DNA of 64,000 nt from Achromobacter sp. ASV32 (GTDB taxonomy: Bacteria > Pseudomonadota > Gammaproteobacteria > Burkholderiales > Burkholderiaceae_B). The notes under the pieces were generated by a model. That model ran no database searches and was not told where the DNA came from. It saw only the letters and a program-made list of their open reading frames with translations. The position numbers and the translations under genes were made by a program. Location: contig NZ_JAELTJ010000011.1 in assembly GCF_016428805.1 (NCBI RefSeq), positions 1 through 64,000 on the forward strand. The letters run 5' to 3'. Of this stretch, positions 45,155 through 53,208 are shown in pieces. How positions within the stretch are numbered: position 1 is the first letter of the stretch; every line of letters begins with the position of its first letter.

Positions 45155-46372
45155 ATGAGCAATACGTCTGTTTCGACCCTGGCGCCGCAGCGCGCCGCGA
45201 TCATCGGCAGCGACGCGCAGGCGCTGGACGTGGCCCGCGAGCTGGCCGCCGGCTTTGCGCTGCAAGCCGCGCAGCGCGACCGCGAGCGGCGCCTGCCGTT
45301 GCCGGAGCTGGAACGCTACTCGCAATCCGGCCTGTGGGGCATTACCGTGCCGCGCGAATACGGCGGCGCTGGCGTGTCGCGCGTGACCTTGGCCGAGGTG
45401 ACGGCGATCATCTCGGGCGCCGACGGCTCGCTGGGCCAGATTCCGCAGAACCATTACTACGCGCTGGAGGTGCTGCGCGTGAACGGCAATGCCGACCAGA
45501 AGCGCCGCTTCTATGCACGCGCGCTGGCGGGCGAGCGTTTTGGCAACGCGCTGGCCGAGATCGGCACCCGCACCGCCGCGGAACGCCGCACGCGCCTGTC
45601 GCCGGACGGGCAGGGCGGCTGGCGCATCAATGGCAGCAAGTTCTATTGCACGGGCGCCCTCTATGCGCAGTGGATTCCCACCGCGACCGTTGGCGAAGAT
45701 GCGATCCAGCGGCTGGCCTTCGTGCGCCGGGACAGCCCGGGCGTGGAAGTGATCGACGACTGGTCGGGTTTCGGCCAGCGGGTCACGGGCAGCGGCACGG
45801 TGCTGTTCAAGGATGTGGCCGTGTCCGCCGAGGACGTGCTCGTGCTGGCAGACCCCGCGGCGCCGCCCAACACGATCAAGCCGCTGGCGCAGATCATCCA
45901 CGCGGCGATTGACCTGGGCATCGGCCAGGCGGCGTTGGCGGATGCGCTGGATTTCGTGCGCAACCGCTCGCGCCCCTGGGTCGACGCGGGCGTCGAGCGG
46001 GCTGCCGACGATCCGCTGACCATCAGCGAGTTCGGCCGCCTGTCGATCCGCCTGGACGCGGCCCGCGCGCTGGTGGCCCGCGCCGGCCGCGTGCTTGACG
46101 TGGCGACGGCGGACCCCCAACCAGACCGGGTGGCCGCCGCCGCGATCGCGGTGGCCGAAGCCCGCGCGCTGACCACCGAGTCGGCGCTGGCCGCGGGCAC
46201 CAAGCTGTTCGAGCTGGCCGGTACCCAGGCCACGCTGGACCACCTGAACCTGGACCGCCACTGGCGCAACGCGCGTACCCATACCCTGCACGACCCGGTG
46301 CGCTGGAAGCGCCACGCGGTCGGCAATTACTACCTGAACGACGCCGCACCCGGCCGAGTCGGCACCACCTGA
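45155..46372 (+). CDS. SfnB family sulfur-acquisition flavoprotein, copy 2
   Basis: The 405-residue protein is a paralogue of the preceding product, with matching blocks SLGQIPQNHYYAL, GSKFYCTGALYAQWIPTA, DDWSGFGQRVTGSGTV, and RHWRNARTHTLHDPVRWKRHAVGNYYLN. Tandem duplication is the simplest origin. DszC-type members use FMNH2 from a separate reductase such as SsuE, encoded a few genes on. Confidence 0.9.
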   Translation: MSNTSVSTLAPQRAAIIGSDAQALDVARELAAGFALQAAQRDRERRLPLPELERYSQSGLWGITVPREYGGAGVSRVTLAEVTAIISGADGSLGQIPQNHYYALEVLRVNGNADQKRRFYARALAGERFGNALAEIGTRTAAERRTRLSPDGQGGWRINGSKFYCTGALYAQWIPTATVGEDAIQRLAFVRRDSPGVEVIDDWSGFGQRVTGSGTVLFKDVAVSAEDVLVLADPAAPPNTIKPLAQIIHAAIDLGIGQAALADALDFVRNRSRPWVDAGVERAADDPLTISEFGRLSIRLDAARALVARAGRVLDVATADPQPDRVAAAAIAVAEARALTTESALAAGTKLFELAGTQATLDHLNLDRHWRNARTHTLHDPVRWKRHAVGNYYLNDAAPGRVGTT

Positions 46373-46394
46373 ATCTCTCGAAAAGCGGCACGCC

Positions 46395-47765
46395 ATGGCG
46401 AAAAAGCAAATCCTCCTGAACGCGTTCAATATGAACTGCGTGGGTCATATCAACCACGGCCTGTGGACCCATCCGCGCGATACGTCGACGCAGTACAAGA
46501 CGCTGGACTACTGGACGGACCTGGCGCGGCTGCTGGAGCGCGGCCTGTTCGACGGCCTGTTCCTGGCGGACATCGTGGGGGTGTACGACGTGTACCAGGA
46601 CTCGGCGGACCTGACGCTGCGCGAGTCGATCCAGTTGCCGGTGAACGACCCGCTGCTGACGGTGTCGGCCATGGCGGCGGCCACGCGCCACCTGGGTTTC
46701 GGGGTGACGGTGAACCTGACATACGAGGCGCCGTATCTGCTGGCGCGGCGTTTTTCGACGCTGGACCATCTGACGAACGGACGCATCGGCTGGAACATCG
46801 TGACGGGCTATCTGGAAAGCGCGGCACGCGCCATGGGGCTATCGGAGCAGATTGCGCACGACGAACGCTATGACCGCGCGGACGAGTTCCTGGAGGTGGC
46901 CTACAAGCTGTGGGAAGGCAGCTGGGACGACAAGGCGGTGCGCGCGGACCGCGCGGCCCGGGTCTACGCGGACCCGGAGGCGGTGCGGCGGATAGACCAC
47001 GAGGGCCGGTACTACAAGGTGCAGGGTTACCACTTGTCGGAACCCTCACGCCAGCGCACGCCGGTGCTGTACCAGGCCGGCTCGTCGGGCCGGGGCCAGG
47101 CGTTCGCAGCGCGCCACGCGGAATGCGTATTCGTGTCGAGCCAGACCAAGGAGGGTCTGCGCAAGCTGGTGGCCAGCGTCCGCGAGTCGGTCGCCAAGGA
47201 GGGCCGCGACCCAGGCGACATCAAGTTCTTCATGGGCGTGACGGCGGTGGTGGGCCGGACGGAAGCCGAGGCCAGGGAGAAACACGCCGAATACCTGCGC
47301 TATGCGAATCCAGAGGCGGGGCTGGCGCACTATGCCAGTTCAACGGGGATAGATTTCTCGCGATACCAGAAGGACGAGCCGATACGCTATGTGAAGAACA
47401 ATGCAATCGAGTCGGCGGTGAAGAACCTGACGGTGGCGCGCACGGACAGAACGGTGAACGATCTGCTGGCGGACATGGCGCTGGGCGGTCGCTATCCGGC
47501 GCTGGTGGGCAGCGCGGGGCAGGTGGCCGAGGAACTGGCGTCTTGGGTGCAAGAGACGGATATCGACGGCTTCAATCTGGCGCGTACGGTGACGCCTGAG
47601 TGCTATTCGGATTTTGTTGATCTGGTGGTGCCTGAGTTGCAGGAGCGAGGGGTTTATAAGACGGCTTATGTTGATGGGACGCTCAGGGAGAAGTTGTTTG
47701 GGGTGGGGCGTAGTCGGTTGCCTTTGGAGCATGTGGCGGGGGAGTATCGGAGGGTGCTGGTTTAG
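46395..47765 (+). CDS. LLM-class flavin-dependent monooxygenase (NtaA/SnaA/DmoA group)
   Basis: This FMNH2-dependent TIM-barrel monooxygenase has 456 residues, the length of the NtaA/SnaA/DszA/DmoA branch. Blocks are LNAFNMNCVGHINHGLWTHP, FLADIVGVYD, GRIGWNIVTGYLESAARAMG, and VLYQAGSSGRGQAFAARHAE. Relatives oxidise nitrilotriacetate, dimethyl sulfide or dibenzothiophene sulfone. Context points to a C-S bond substrate. From about 47600 its codons turn unusually G- and T-rich, unlike the rest of the gene. Confidence 0.92.
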   Translation: MAKKQILLNAFNMNCVGHINHGLWTHPRDTSTQYKTLDYWTDLARLLERGLFDGLFLADIVGVYDVYQDSADLTLRESIQLPVNDPLLTVSAMAAATRHLGFGVTVNLTYEAPYLLARRFSTLDHLTNGRIGWNIVTGYLESAARAMGLSEQIAHDERYDRADEFLEVAYKLWEGSWDDKAVRADRAARVYADPEAVRRIDHEGRYYKVQGYHLSEPSRQRTPVLYQAGSSGRGQAFAARHAECVFVSSQTKEGLRKLVASVRESVAKEGRDPGDIKFFMGVTAVVGRTEAEAREKHAEYLRYANPEAGLAHYASSTGIDFSRYQKDEPIRYVKNNAIESAVKNLTVARTDRTVNDLLADMALGGRYPALVGSAGQVAEELASWVQETDIDGFNLARTVTPECYSDFVDLVVPELQERGVYKTAYVDGTLREKLFGVGRSRLPLEHVAGEYRRVLV

Positions 47766-47809
47766 TGAATTTGCAATAGTCTGCATCGTTCGGTCGTTCT
47801 TCGTAGGTC

Positions 47810-47974
47810 GCCCGTCGTGCAGGGCTTCGTGGCAGCGGGCGCCCACGATTGCGGTCCGGCGCGCGGGCGCCGGACTCCCCCGTCGTCATCTTCGTTGTCG
47901 CCTTCGGCGCCTGCCTTCAGATTCCCTCGGGCGCATCGAGGTTGCCCGCTGCCACGAAGCCCTGCACGACGGGC
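47810..47974 (-). repeat. Large palindromic element A (31-bp arms, 93-nt core)
   Basis: The segment 47810-47840 is the perfect reverse complement of 47944-47974 (31 bp). Between the arms lies a core at 47845-47937, here read on the minus strand, that matches 48466-48558 in 81 of 93 positions by hand alignment. The core contains a 9-bp hairpin with a 4-nt loop (47854-47862 with 47867-47875). The arm sequence is unrelated to that of element B. Confidence 0.88.
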
Positions 47975-48427
47975 TACGCGTGTCTGGGTTCGCTGCGTCG
48001 CTAGACCTGTGGTCAGGGAATGGAATCTACAGGGTCGCCAAGCCGCGGCCGCGCGGGCGGCCACGTTTGGCATTTGCGTTGTTGATTTTGGTGCGGGTGC
48101 GCTTCGCGCTGATAGGGAGCGGTTTTCTAGTGGGTCCGCAGTCAGGGGGAGGGGCGGTGATAGGCGGCGCGGCAGGCCCGGGCTTGCGCATGCTGACCGT
48201 CTCGCGCGCCGCCCATCCGGCGCTCAATAGCGGCGTGAAACGCTATTGCATCCGCGCCCACACGCGAGAGCGGCATCGGCGTACGTAAGACACCGCGTAA
48301 GCCTCGTAAGGCCGCCCGCGCGGCCGGCACGAGGCGGGCACCGCACCCTCCTCCAACCCCCCCCGATCGTGACCAAAATGCCAAGCACACTGACCGCCCC
48401 AGCGTCCGTCGCTAAACCTCATCAAGA

Positions 48428-48593
48428 GCGCGTGGCGGGGTGGGTGTGGGGTGGGCGGGGCGTTAGATGCGCCCGAGGGAATCGGAAGGCAGTCGCCGGA
48501 GGCGACAACGACGATGACGAAGGGGAAGTCCGGAGCGAAGGCTCCGGACCGCAATCGTAGCCCCGCCCACCCCACACCCACCCCGCCACGCGC
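48428..48593 (+). repeat. Large palindromic element B (34-bp arms, 93-nt core)
   Basis: The segment 48428-48461 is the perfect reverse complement of 48560-48593 (34 bp). The core 48466-48558 carries hairpins GTCGCC-GGA-GGCGAC (48492-48506) and GTCCGGAGC-GAAG-GCTCCGGAC (48528-48549). In the second hairpin an A-T pair (48534/48543) replaces a C-G pair of element A, which is a compensatory change. The element is inverted relative to A. Confidence 0.88.
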
Positions 48594-48641
48594 GGCTTAA
48601 GAACTCAACCTCACGCACAACCACCCCGCTCTAAAACCTAA

Positions 48642-48661
48642 GGAAATATCGACATATTTCC
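48642..48661. promoter_or_regulatory. Perfect 8-bp dyad upstream of MetQ-like gene
   Basis: GGAAATAT (48642-48649) and ATATTTCC (48654-48661) are exact inverted repeats around CGAC. The dyad lies in an A/C-rich stretch 123 nt before the preferred MetQ start and is a candidate operator for the sulfur-acquisition operon. Confidence 0.5.
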
Positions 48662-48783
48662 AATAGTCCATCATTTCCAAAAACACCAAGCCACAACACA
48701 TAACCTCATACCGACTAAGTATTTTTCCGGTCCTGCCCACGATGCCAGAATCAACCATCAACTCTGCATCCCGGAAAAACAAG

Positions 48784-49590
48784 ATGTCGTTCACCAGAAC
48801 CCTGCTAGCCACCTCCGCAGTCGCCCTTGCTTTGACGACTGCCGCCCACGCAGACACGCAGGCAAAGAAAACCGTCACCGTCGGCATCTCCGTCGGCACG
48901 ACTGAAAAGATCTTCGACGTCGTCAAGCAAGTCGCCGCCCGCCAAGGCCTGGAAATCAAGTTGGTCAAATTCAACGACTACCAGCTCCCCAATGCTGCCC
49001 TGAACGCCGGTGACCTCGACGCCAATGCATTCCAGCACAAGCCGTTCCTGGACAACCAGATCAAGGCGCGTGGCTTTGACATCGTGCCGGTCGGGTTGAC
49101 CGTTACCGCGCCGCTGGGGTTTTACTCGCGCAAGATCAAGTCGCTCAACGACCTGCCTGAAGGGGCGTCCGTCGGGATTCAGAACGACCCTTCCAACGGC
49201 AACCGCGCATTGCGCCTGTTGGCCGCTTATAAGCTCATTACGCTCAAGCCCGAAGCCGAGAAGAACAACAACGCCACGCCGCTGGACGTCGTATCCAACC
49301 CGCGCAAGCTCAAGCTGGTGGCATTGGATGCGGCGCAGTTGCCGCGGTCGCTCGATGACCTGACCGCCGCGTCCATCAACAACGACTACGCCACGCAGGC
49401 CGGGCTGGTGCCTGCGCGCGATGCCATTGGGCGCGAGGCGGCGGATGGGCCTTATGCCAACGTGATTGCCGTGCGCACCAAAGACAGGGATCAACCGTGG
49501 GTCAAACAGCTGGTGTCTGCCTACCAGTCGCCCGAGGTGCGGACCTTTATCGAAAGCGAATTCAAGGGATCGCTGATTCCCGCGTTCTGA
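48784..49590 (+). CDS. MetQ/NlpA-family substrate-binding protein
   Basis: This is a periplasmic binding protein of the methionine-type (NlpA) family. From the ATG at 48784 it has 268 residues with a Sec signal peptide ending near AAHAD and no lipobox cysteine, so it is probably soluble. An ATG at 48742 would add 14 residues. Blocks are VKFNDYQLPNAALNAGDLDANAFQHKPF and LKLVALDAAQLPRSLDD. It stands alone at the head of the ssu genes and may deliver its ligand to the metNI-type transporter encoded about 5 kb downstream. Methionine or another organosulfur ligand is inferred. Confidence 0.9.
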   Translation: MSFTRTLLATSAVALALTTAAHADTQAKKTVTVGISVGTTEKIFDVVKQVAARQGLEIKLVKFNDYQLPNAALNAGDLDANAFQHKPFLDNQIKARGFDIVPVGLTVTAPLGFYSRKIKSLNDLPEGASVGIQNDPSNGNRALRLLAAYKLITLKPEAEKNNNATPLDVVSNPRKLKLVALDAAQLPRSLDDLTAASINNDYATQAGLVPARDAIGREAADGPYANVIAVRTKDRDQPWVKQLVSAYQSPEVRTFIESEFKGSLIPAF

Positions 49591-49639
49591 GCCAGCCTGG
49601 CGCCGCTCCGAATCACTCAATGCAAACCGGCCATCTGAC

Positions 49640-50233
49640 ATGAGCATTCTTACGCTGGCGGGCAGCCCGTCGCAGCGCTCCCGCTCCTCCGCCCTGCTGC
49701 GCCACGCCGCGCAGCTGCTGCGCACGCGGGGGCTGGGGATTATCGAACTGGGTCTGCGCGACATTCCCGCCGAAGACCTGGTGGAAGGGCACTACACGGG
49801 GGCCGCGGCCACTGCGTTGCGGGCCCGGGTGGCCACGGCGGATGCCGTGTTGATCTCCACACCGGTCTACAAGGCATCGTTCTCCGGGGGCTTGAAGGCC
49901 GTGCTGGATCTGCTGGACGAGAAGGCGTTGGCGGGCAAGGTGGTGTTGCCGATTGCCACCGGCGGCAGTCCGGCGCATCTGCTGGCGCTGGAGTACGGGC
50001 TCAAGCCGGTGTTGTCGGCGTTGGGCGCGCGGCACATCCTGGCTGGGGTCTATGCCACCGACAAGCAGGTGCACATCGGCGACGCCGGCGCGATCCAGAT
50101 CGATGCCGACGTGCTGGCGCGGCTGGAGGACTCGGTCGAGCGGCTGGCCGAGCAGGTGGCGCCGCGTGGCGCCGTTGTCAATGAAGCATTCGACCTGGGC
50201 CGGCTCGCGCTTGCGGGCGGCTTCAGCGTCTGA
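49640..50233 (+). CDS. ssuE: NADPH-dependent FMN reductase SsuE
   Basis: This cytoplasmic flavodoxin-fold reductase has 197 residues and makes FMNH2 for SsuD and probably for the LLM and SfnB-like enzymes encoded nearby. It shows the phosphate-binding LAGSPSQRSRSSALL and the STPVYKASFSGGLKAVLDLL block typical of SsuE/MsuE. It lies 14 nt before ssuA and heads the ssuEADC order known from Pseudomonas. Confidence 0.9.
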   Translation: MSILTLAGSPSQRSRSSALLRHAAQLLRTRGLGIIELGLRDIPAEDLVEGHYTGAAATALRARVATADAVLISTPVYKASFSGGLKAVLDLLDEKALAGKVVLPIATGGSPAHLLALEYGLKPVLSALGARHILAGVYATDKQVHIGDAGAIQIDADVLARLEDSVERLAEQVAPRGAVVNEAFDLGRLALAGGFSV

Positions 50234-50247
50234 ACCGGAGGTTTTTC

Positions 50248-51213
50248 ATGCGCAGCTTGATCCGGGTGTCCCGTCTTTCCGTGTTCCGCTGGCTGGCAGC
50301 GCTGCTGTGCGCGTCGCTGCTGTTGCCCGGCGCGCAGGCGCAGGACGCCAAGACGCTGCGCATCGGGTTCCAGAAGTACGGCACCCTGACCATCGTGCGG
50401 GCGCTGGGTGACCTGGACAAGCGCCTGGCGGCGCAGGGCATCACGGTGAAGTGGACGGAGTTTCCGGCTGGCCCGCAGTTGCTGGAAGGGCTGAACGTGG
50501 GGTCGATCGATTTCGGCACGGTGGGCGAGGCGCCGCCGGTGTTCGCGCAGGCGGCGGGCGCCGCGCTGGTATACGTGGGCAACGAACCGCCGTCGCCGAC
50601 CAGCGAGGCCATCCTGGTACCCAAGGATTCGCCGATCCAGCGCGTGGCGGACCTGAAGGGCAAGAAGGTCGCGCTGAACAAGGGTTCCAACGTGCACTAC
50701 CTGCTGGTCAAGCAGCTGGAGCGCGCGGGCGTGACCTATGGCGATGTCAACGTCGTCTATCTGACGCCGGCCGATGCGCGGGCGGCGTTCGAGCGCGGCG
50801 CGGTGGATGCCTGGGTGATCTGGGATCCATTCCAGGCCGCGGCCGAAAAACAGTTGGGCGCGCGGGTGCTGGCCGATGGCACCGGCGTGGTCCAGAACTA
50901 CCAGTTCTTCCTGGCCGCGCGCGGCTATGAAAAGGCCCATCCGGAAGTCATCCGCACCGTGCTGGATGAAGTGCGCAAGGGCGACCTGTGGGCGCGCGAT
51001 CACCGCGCCGACGCCGTGGCCTTGCTGCAGCCGGTGCTGGGACTGGACAAGGCGGTTGTCGAACTGGCGGCCGAGCGGCTGGCCTACGGCGTGCAGCCGA
51101 TCACGCGGGAAGTGCTGCAAGCGCAGCAGCAGGTGGCCGATGCGTTCTACGCGCTCAAGCTCATTCCCAAACCGCTCAATGTGTTCGACGCCGCGCCGTC
51201 GGACCTGAAATAG
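50248..51213 (+). CDS. ssuA: Aliphatic sulfonate ABC transporter binding protein SsuA
   Basis: This periplasmic binding protein has 321 residues with a signal peptide ending at AQAQD. Family features are LRIGFQKYGTLTIVRA, LNVGSIDFGTVGEAPPVFAQAAG, and VDAWVIWDPFQAAAE. It presents alkanesulfonates to SsuBC. The gene is preceded by GGAGG and followed 15 nt later by ssuD. Confidence 0.93.
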   Translation: MRSLIRVSRLSVFRWLAALLCASLLLPGAQAQDAKTLRIGFQKYGTLTIVRALGDLDKRLAAQGITVKWTEFPAGPQLLEGLNVGSIDFGTVGEAPPVFAQAAGAALVYVGNEPPSPTSEAILVPKDSPIQRVADLKGKKVALNKGSNVHYLLVKQLERAGVTYGDVNVVYLTPADARAAFERGAVDAWVIWDPFQAAAEKQLGARVLADGTGVVQNYQFFLAARGYEKAHPEVIRTVLDEVRKGDLWARDHRADAVALLQPVLGLDKAVVELAAERLAYGVQPITREVLQAQQQVADAFYALKLIPKPLNVFDAAPSDLK

Positions 51214-51228
51214 ACAAGGCAGGCATTC

Positions 51229-52401
51229 ATGGACGTTTTCTGGTTCATCCCCACGCATGGCGATTCGCGTTACCTGGGCACCAGCCAGGGGGCGCGCGCG
51301 GCCAGCTACGACTACTTCCGCCAGGTGGCGGTGGCCGCGGACACGCTGGGCTATGACGGCGTGCTGCTGCCCACCGGCCGGTCCTGCGAGGACGCGTGGG
51401 TGGTGGCCTCCAGCCTCATCGGCGCCACGCGCCGCCTGAAGTTCCTGGTGGCGATCCGGCCGGGCGTCAGTTCGCCGCAGTTTTCGGCGCGCATGGCCGC
51501 CACGTTCGACCGCCTGTCCGAAGGGCGGCTGCTGGTCAACGTGGTGACCGGCGGCGATCCGGGCGAGCTGGAAGGCGACGGCGTGTTCGTCAGCCACGAC
51601 CAGCGCTACGCCATCACGGCGGACTATCTGCGCATCTGGCGCGGCATTCTGGAAAACAGCCACGAGGCCGAGGGCTACAGCTTTGAAGGTGAACAGCTGG
51701 TGTCCAAGGGCGGCAAGGTGATCTATCCGCCGGTGCAGAAACCCTATCCGCCGCTGTACTTCGGCGGCTCGTCCGAGGCCGCGCACGAGCTGGCGGCCGA
51801 GCAGCTGGATGTCTACCTGACCTGGGGCGAGGCGCCCGGGGCCGTGGCCGCGAAGATCGCGGACGTGCGGGCTCGGGCCGCCAGGCATGGCCGCACGGTG
51901 CGCTTCGGCATCCGGCTGCACGTGATCGTGCGTCAAACCGAGGAAGCGGCCTGGGCCGCGGCCGACGCGCTGATCAGCCATCTCAGCGAAGACGCCGTGC
52001 GCGCCGCGCAGGCGGCGTTTTCCAGGATGGATTCGGAAGGCCAGCGCCGGATGGCGGCACTGCATGGCGGCAAGCTCAATGATGAGCAGGGCGGCCGCAA
52101 GCACCTGGAGATTTCGCCCAATCTGTGGGCCGGCGTGGGACTGGTGCGCGGCGGGGCCGGCACGGCCCTGGTGGGCGACCCCCGGACCGTGGCGGCCCGC
52201 ATCCAGGAGTACGCCGACCTGGGCATCGAGACCTTCATCTTCTCGGGCTATCCGCACCTGGAAGAGTCGTACCGCTTTGCCGAGCTGGTGTTTCCGCTCT
52301 TGCCTGGCAAGGGCGGCAAGCAGGTCGGCAACTCCGTGCTGACGGGGCCGTTCGGCGAGGTTATGGCCACCGAACTGGTGCCCAAGGCGTCGGCCAGCTG
52401 A
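51229..52401 (+). CDS. ssuD: FMNH2-dependent alkanesulfonate monooxygenase SsuD
   Basis: This LLM-fold enzyme of 390 residues cleaves C1 and longer alkanesulfonates to the aldehyde and sulfite using FMNH2 and O2. Blocks are [52 protein letters not shown], and [20 protein letters not shown]. The stop shares one base with the ssuC start. Sulfite produced here could feed assimilation, and excess could be oxidised by the SorAB-like pair. Confidence 0.95.
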   Translation: MDVFWFIPTHGDSRYLGTSQGARAASYDYFRQVAVAADTLGYDGVLLPTGRSCEDAWVVASSLIGATRRLKFLVAIRPGVSSPQFSARMAATFDRLSEGRLLVNVVTGGDPGELEGDGVFVSHDQRYAITADYLRIWRGILENSHEAEGYSFEGEQLVSKGGKVIYPPVQKPYPPLYFGGSSEAAHELAAEQLDVYLTWGEAPGAVAAKIADVRARAARHGRTVRFGIRLHVIVRQTEEAAWAAADALISHLSEDAVRAAQAAFSRMDSEGQRRMAALHGGKLNDEQGGRKHLEISPNLWAGVGLVRGGAGTALVGDPRTVAARIQEYADLGIETFIFSGYPHLEESYRFAELVFPLLPGKGGKQVGNSVLTGPFGEVMATELVPKASAS

Positions 52402-53186
52402 TGCGTGCCGCCCGCCGCTCCGGCAGCTGGCGCAGGGCTTTCGCGCCCTGGCTGGTTCCCGCCCTGATCCTGCTCGCGTGGCAACTGGCCGCGCAGGCCG
52501 GCTGGCTGTCGTCGCGGATTCTGCCCGCGCCGTCGGCCGTGGCCGCGGCGGCCTGGTCGCTGGCGGTGTCGGGCGAACTCTGGCAGCACGTTCGCATCAG
52601 CGCCTTGCGGGCGCTGTGGGGGCTGCTGTTGGGCGGTGGGCTGGGCCTGGCCCTGGGCCTGCTCAACGGCTCCTCGCGCACCGCCGAGACGCTGCTGGAC
52701 ACGACCTTGCAGATGATCCGCAACATCCCGGTGCTGGCACTGATCCCGCTGATCATCCTGTGGTTCGGTATCGAAGAAACCGCCAAGCTGGTACTGCTGT
52801 CGCTGGGCGTGTTCTTTCCCGTCTACCTGAATACCTTTCATGGCATCCGCTCGGTAGACCCGGCGTTGATCGAGATGGGGCGTTCGTACGGCCTGGCCGG
52901 CTGGCGCCTGTATCGCGACGTGATCCTGCCGGGCGCGTTGCCGTCGATCCTGGTGGGTCTGCGTTTCGCGCTGGGGCTGGTGTGGGTGATTCTGATCGTC
53001 ACGGAGACCATCTCCGCGCAGTCGGGCATCGGCTACATGACCATGAACGCACGCGAATTCCTGCAGACCGACGTGGTGCTGCTGGGCATCCTGCTCTACG
53101 CCCTGCTGGGCAAGGTCGCCGACACGCTGGCGCGCGGGCTGGAGCGGCGCCTGCTGCGCTGGAACCCGGCCTACCGGCCCGCCTGA
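52401..53186 (+). CDS. ssuC: Aliphatic sulfonate ABC transporter permease SsuC
   Basis: This inner-membrane permease has 261 residues and about six hydrophobic segments with the EAA-type loop (IEMGRSYGLAGWRLYRDVILPGALPS). It is typical of SsuC/TauC: IRNIPVLALIPLIILWFGI and ILIVTETISAQSGIGYM. Translation is coupled to ssuD. Its ATPase SsuB is not next to it but 3.6 kb downstream, after four inserted genes. Confidence 0.93.
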   Translation: MRAARRSGSWRRAFAPWLVPALILLAWQLAAQAGWLSSRILPAPSAVAAAAWSLAVSGELWQHVRISALRALWGLLLGGGLGLALGLLNGSSRTAETLLDTTLQMIRNIPVLALIPLIILWFGIEETAKLVLLSLGVFFPVYLNTFHGIRSVDPALIEMGRSYGLAGWRLYRDVILPGALPSILVGLRFALGLVWVILIVTETISAQSGIGYMTMNAREFLQTDVVLLGILLYALLGKVADTLARGLERRLLRWNPAYRPA

Positions 53187-53208
53187 ACGCTATCCATAAC
53201 GAGATCCC

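Larger units (their letters stand above)
47766..48741. other. Gene-free 1-kb region rich in palindromic elements
   Basis: No credible gene lies between the LLM monooxygenase and the MetQ-like gene. The stretch holds two large palindromic elements (47810-47974 and 48428-48593), a nested hairpin (GCCTCGT at 48301-48307 with ACGAGGC at 48329-48335, and an inner GGCCG/CGGCC pair), and a perfect 8-bp dyad at 48642-48661. The left border is strongly G/T-rich and the right border strongly A/C-rich on the plus strand. Short open frames exist but are products of the repeats. Confidence 0.75.

Noticed and set aside
43826-46429. 867-residue minus-strand reading frame opposite the two sfnB-like genes
   Set aside because: Its internal repetition only mirrors the tandem sfnB paralogues on the other strand.
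47762-48560. Two short frames (minus 47762-48073, plus 48246-48560) with similar peptide segments such as GDN(D/E)DD
   Set aside because: The similarity comes from the shared 93-nt core of the palindromic elements read in the same frame. Substitutions do not favour third positions and neither frame has a ribosome site.
48642-48661. Possible dif (XerCD) site at the skew flip
   Set aside because: dif has 11-bp arms around a 6-nt centre with a conserved XerC half-site. Here the arms are 8 bp around 4 nt and the sequence does not match.
48600-48783. SAM-type riboswitch before the MetQ-like gene
   Set aside because: The leader is A/C-rich with only one short dyad and shows none of the nested helices of known SAM riboswitches.
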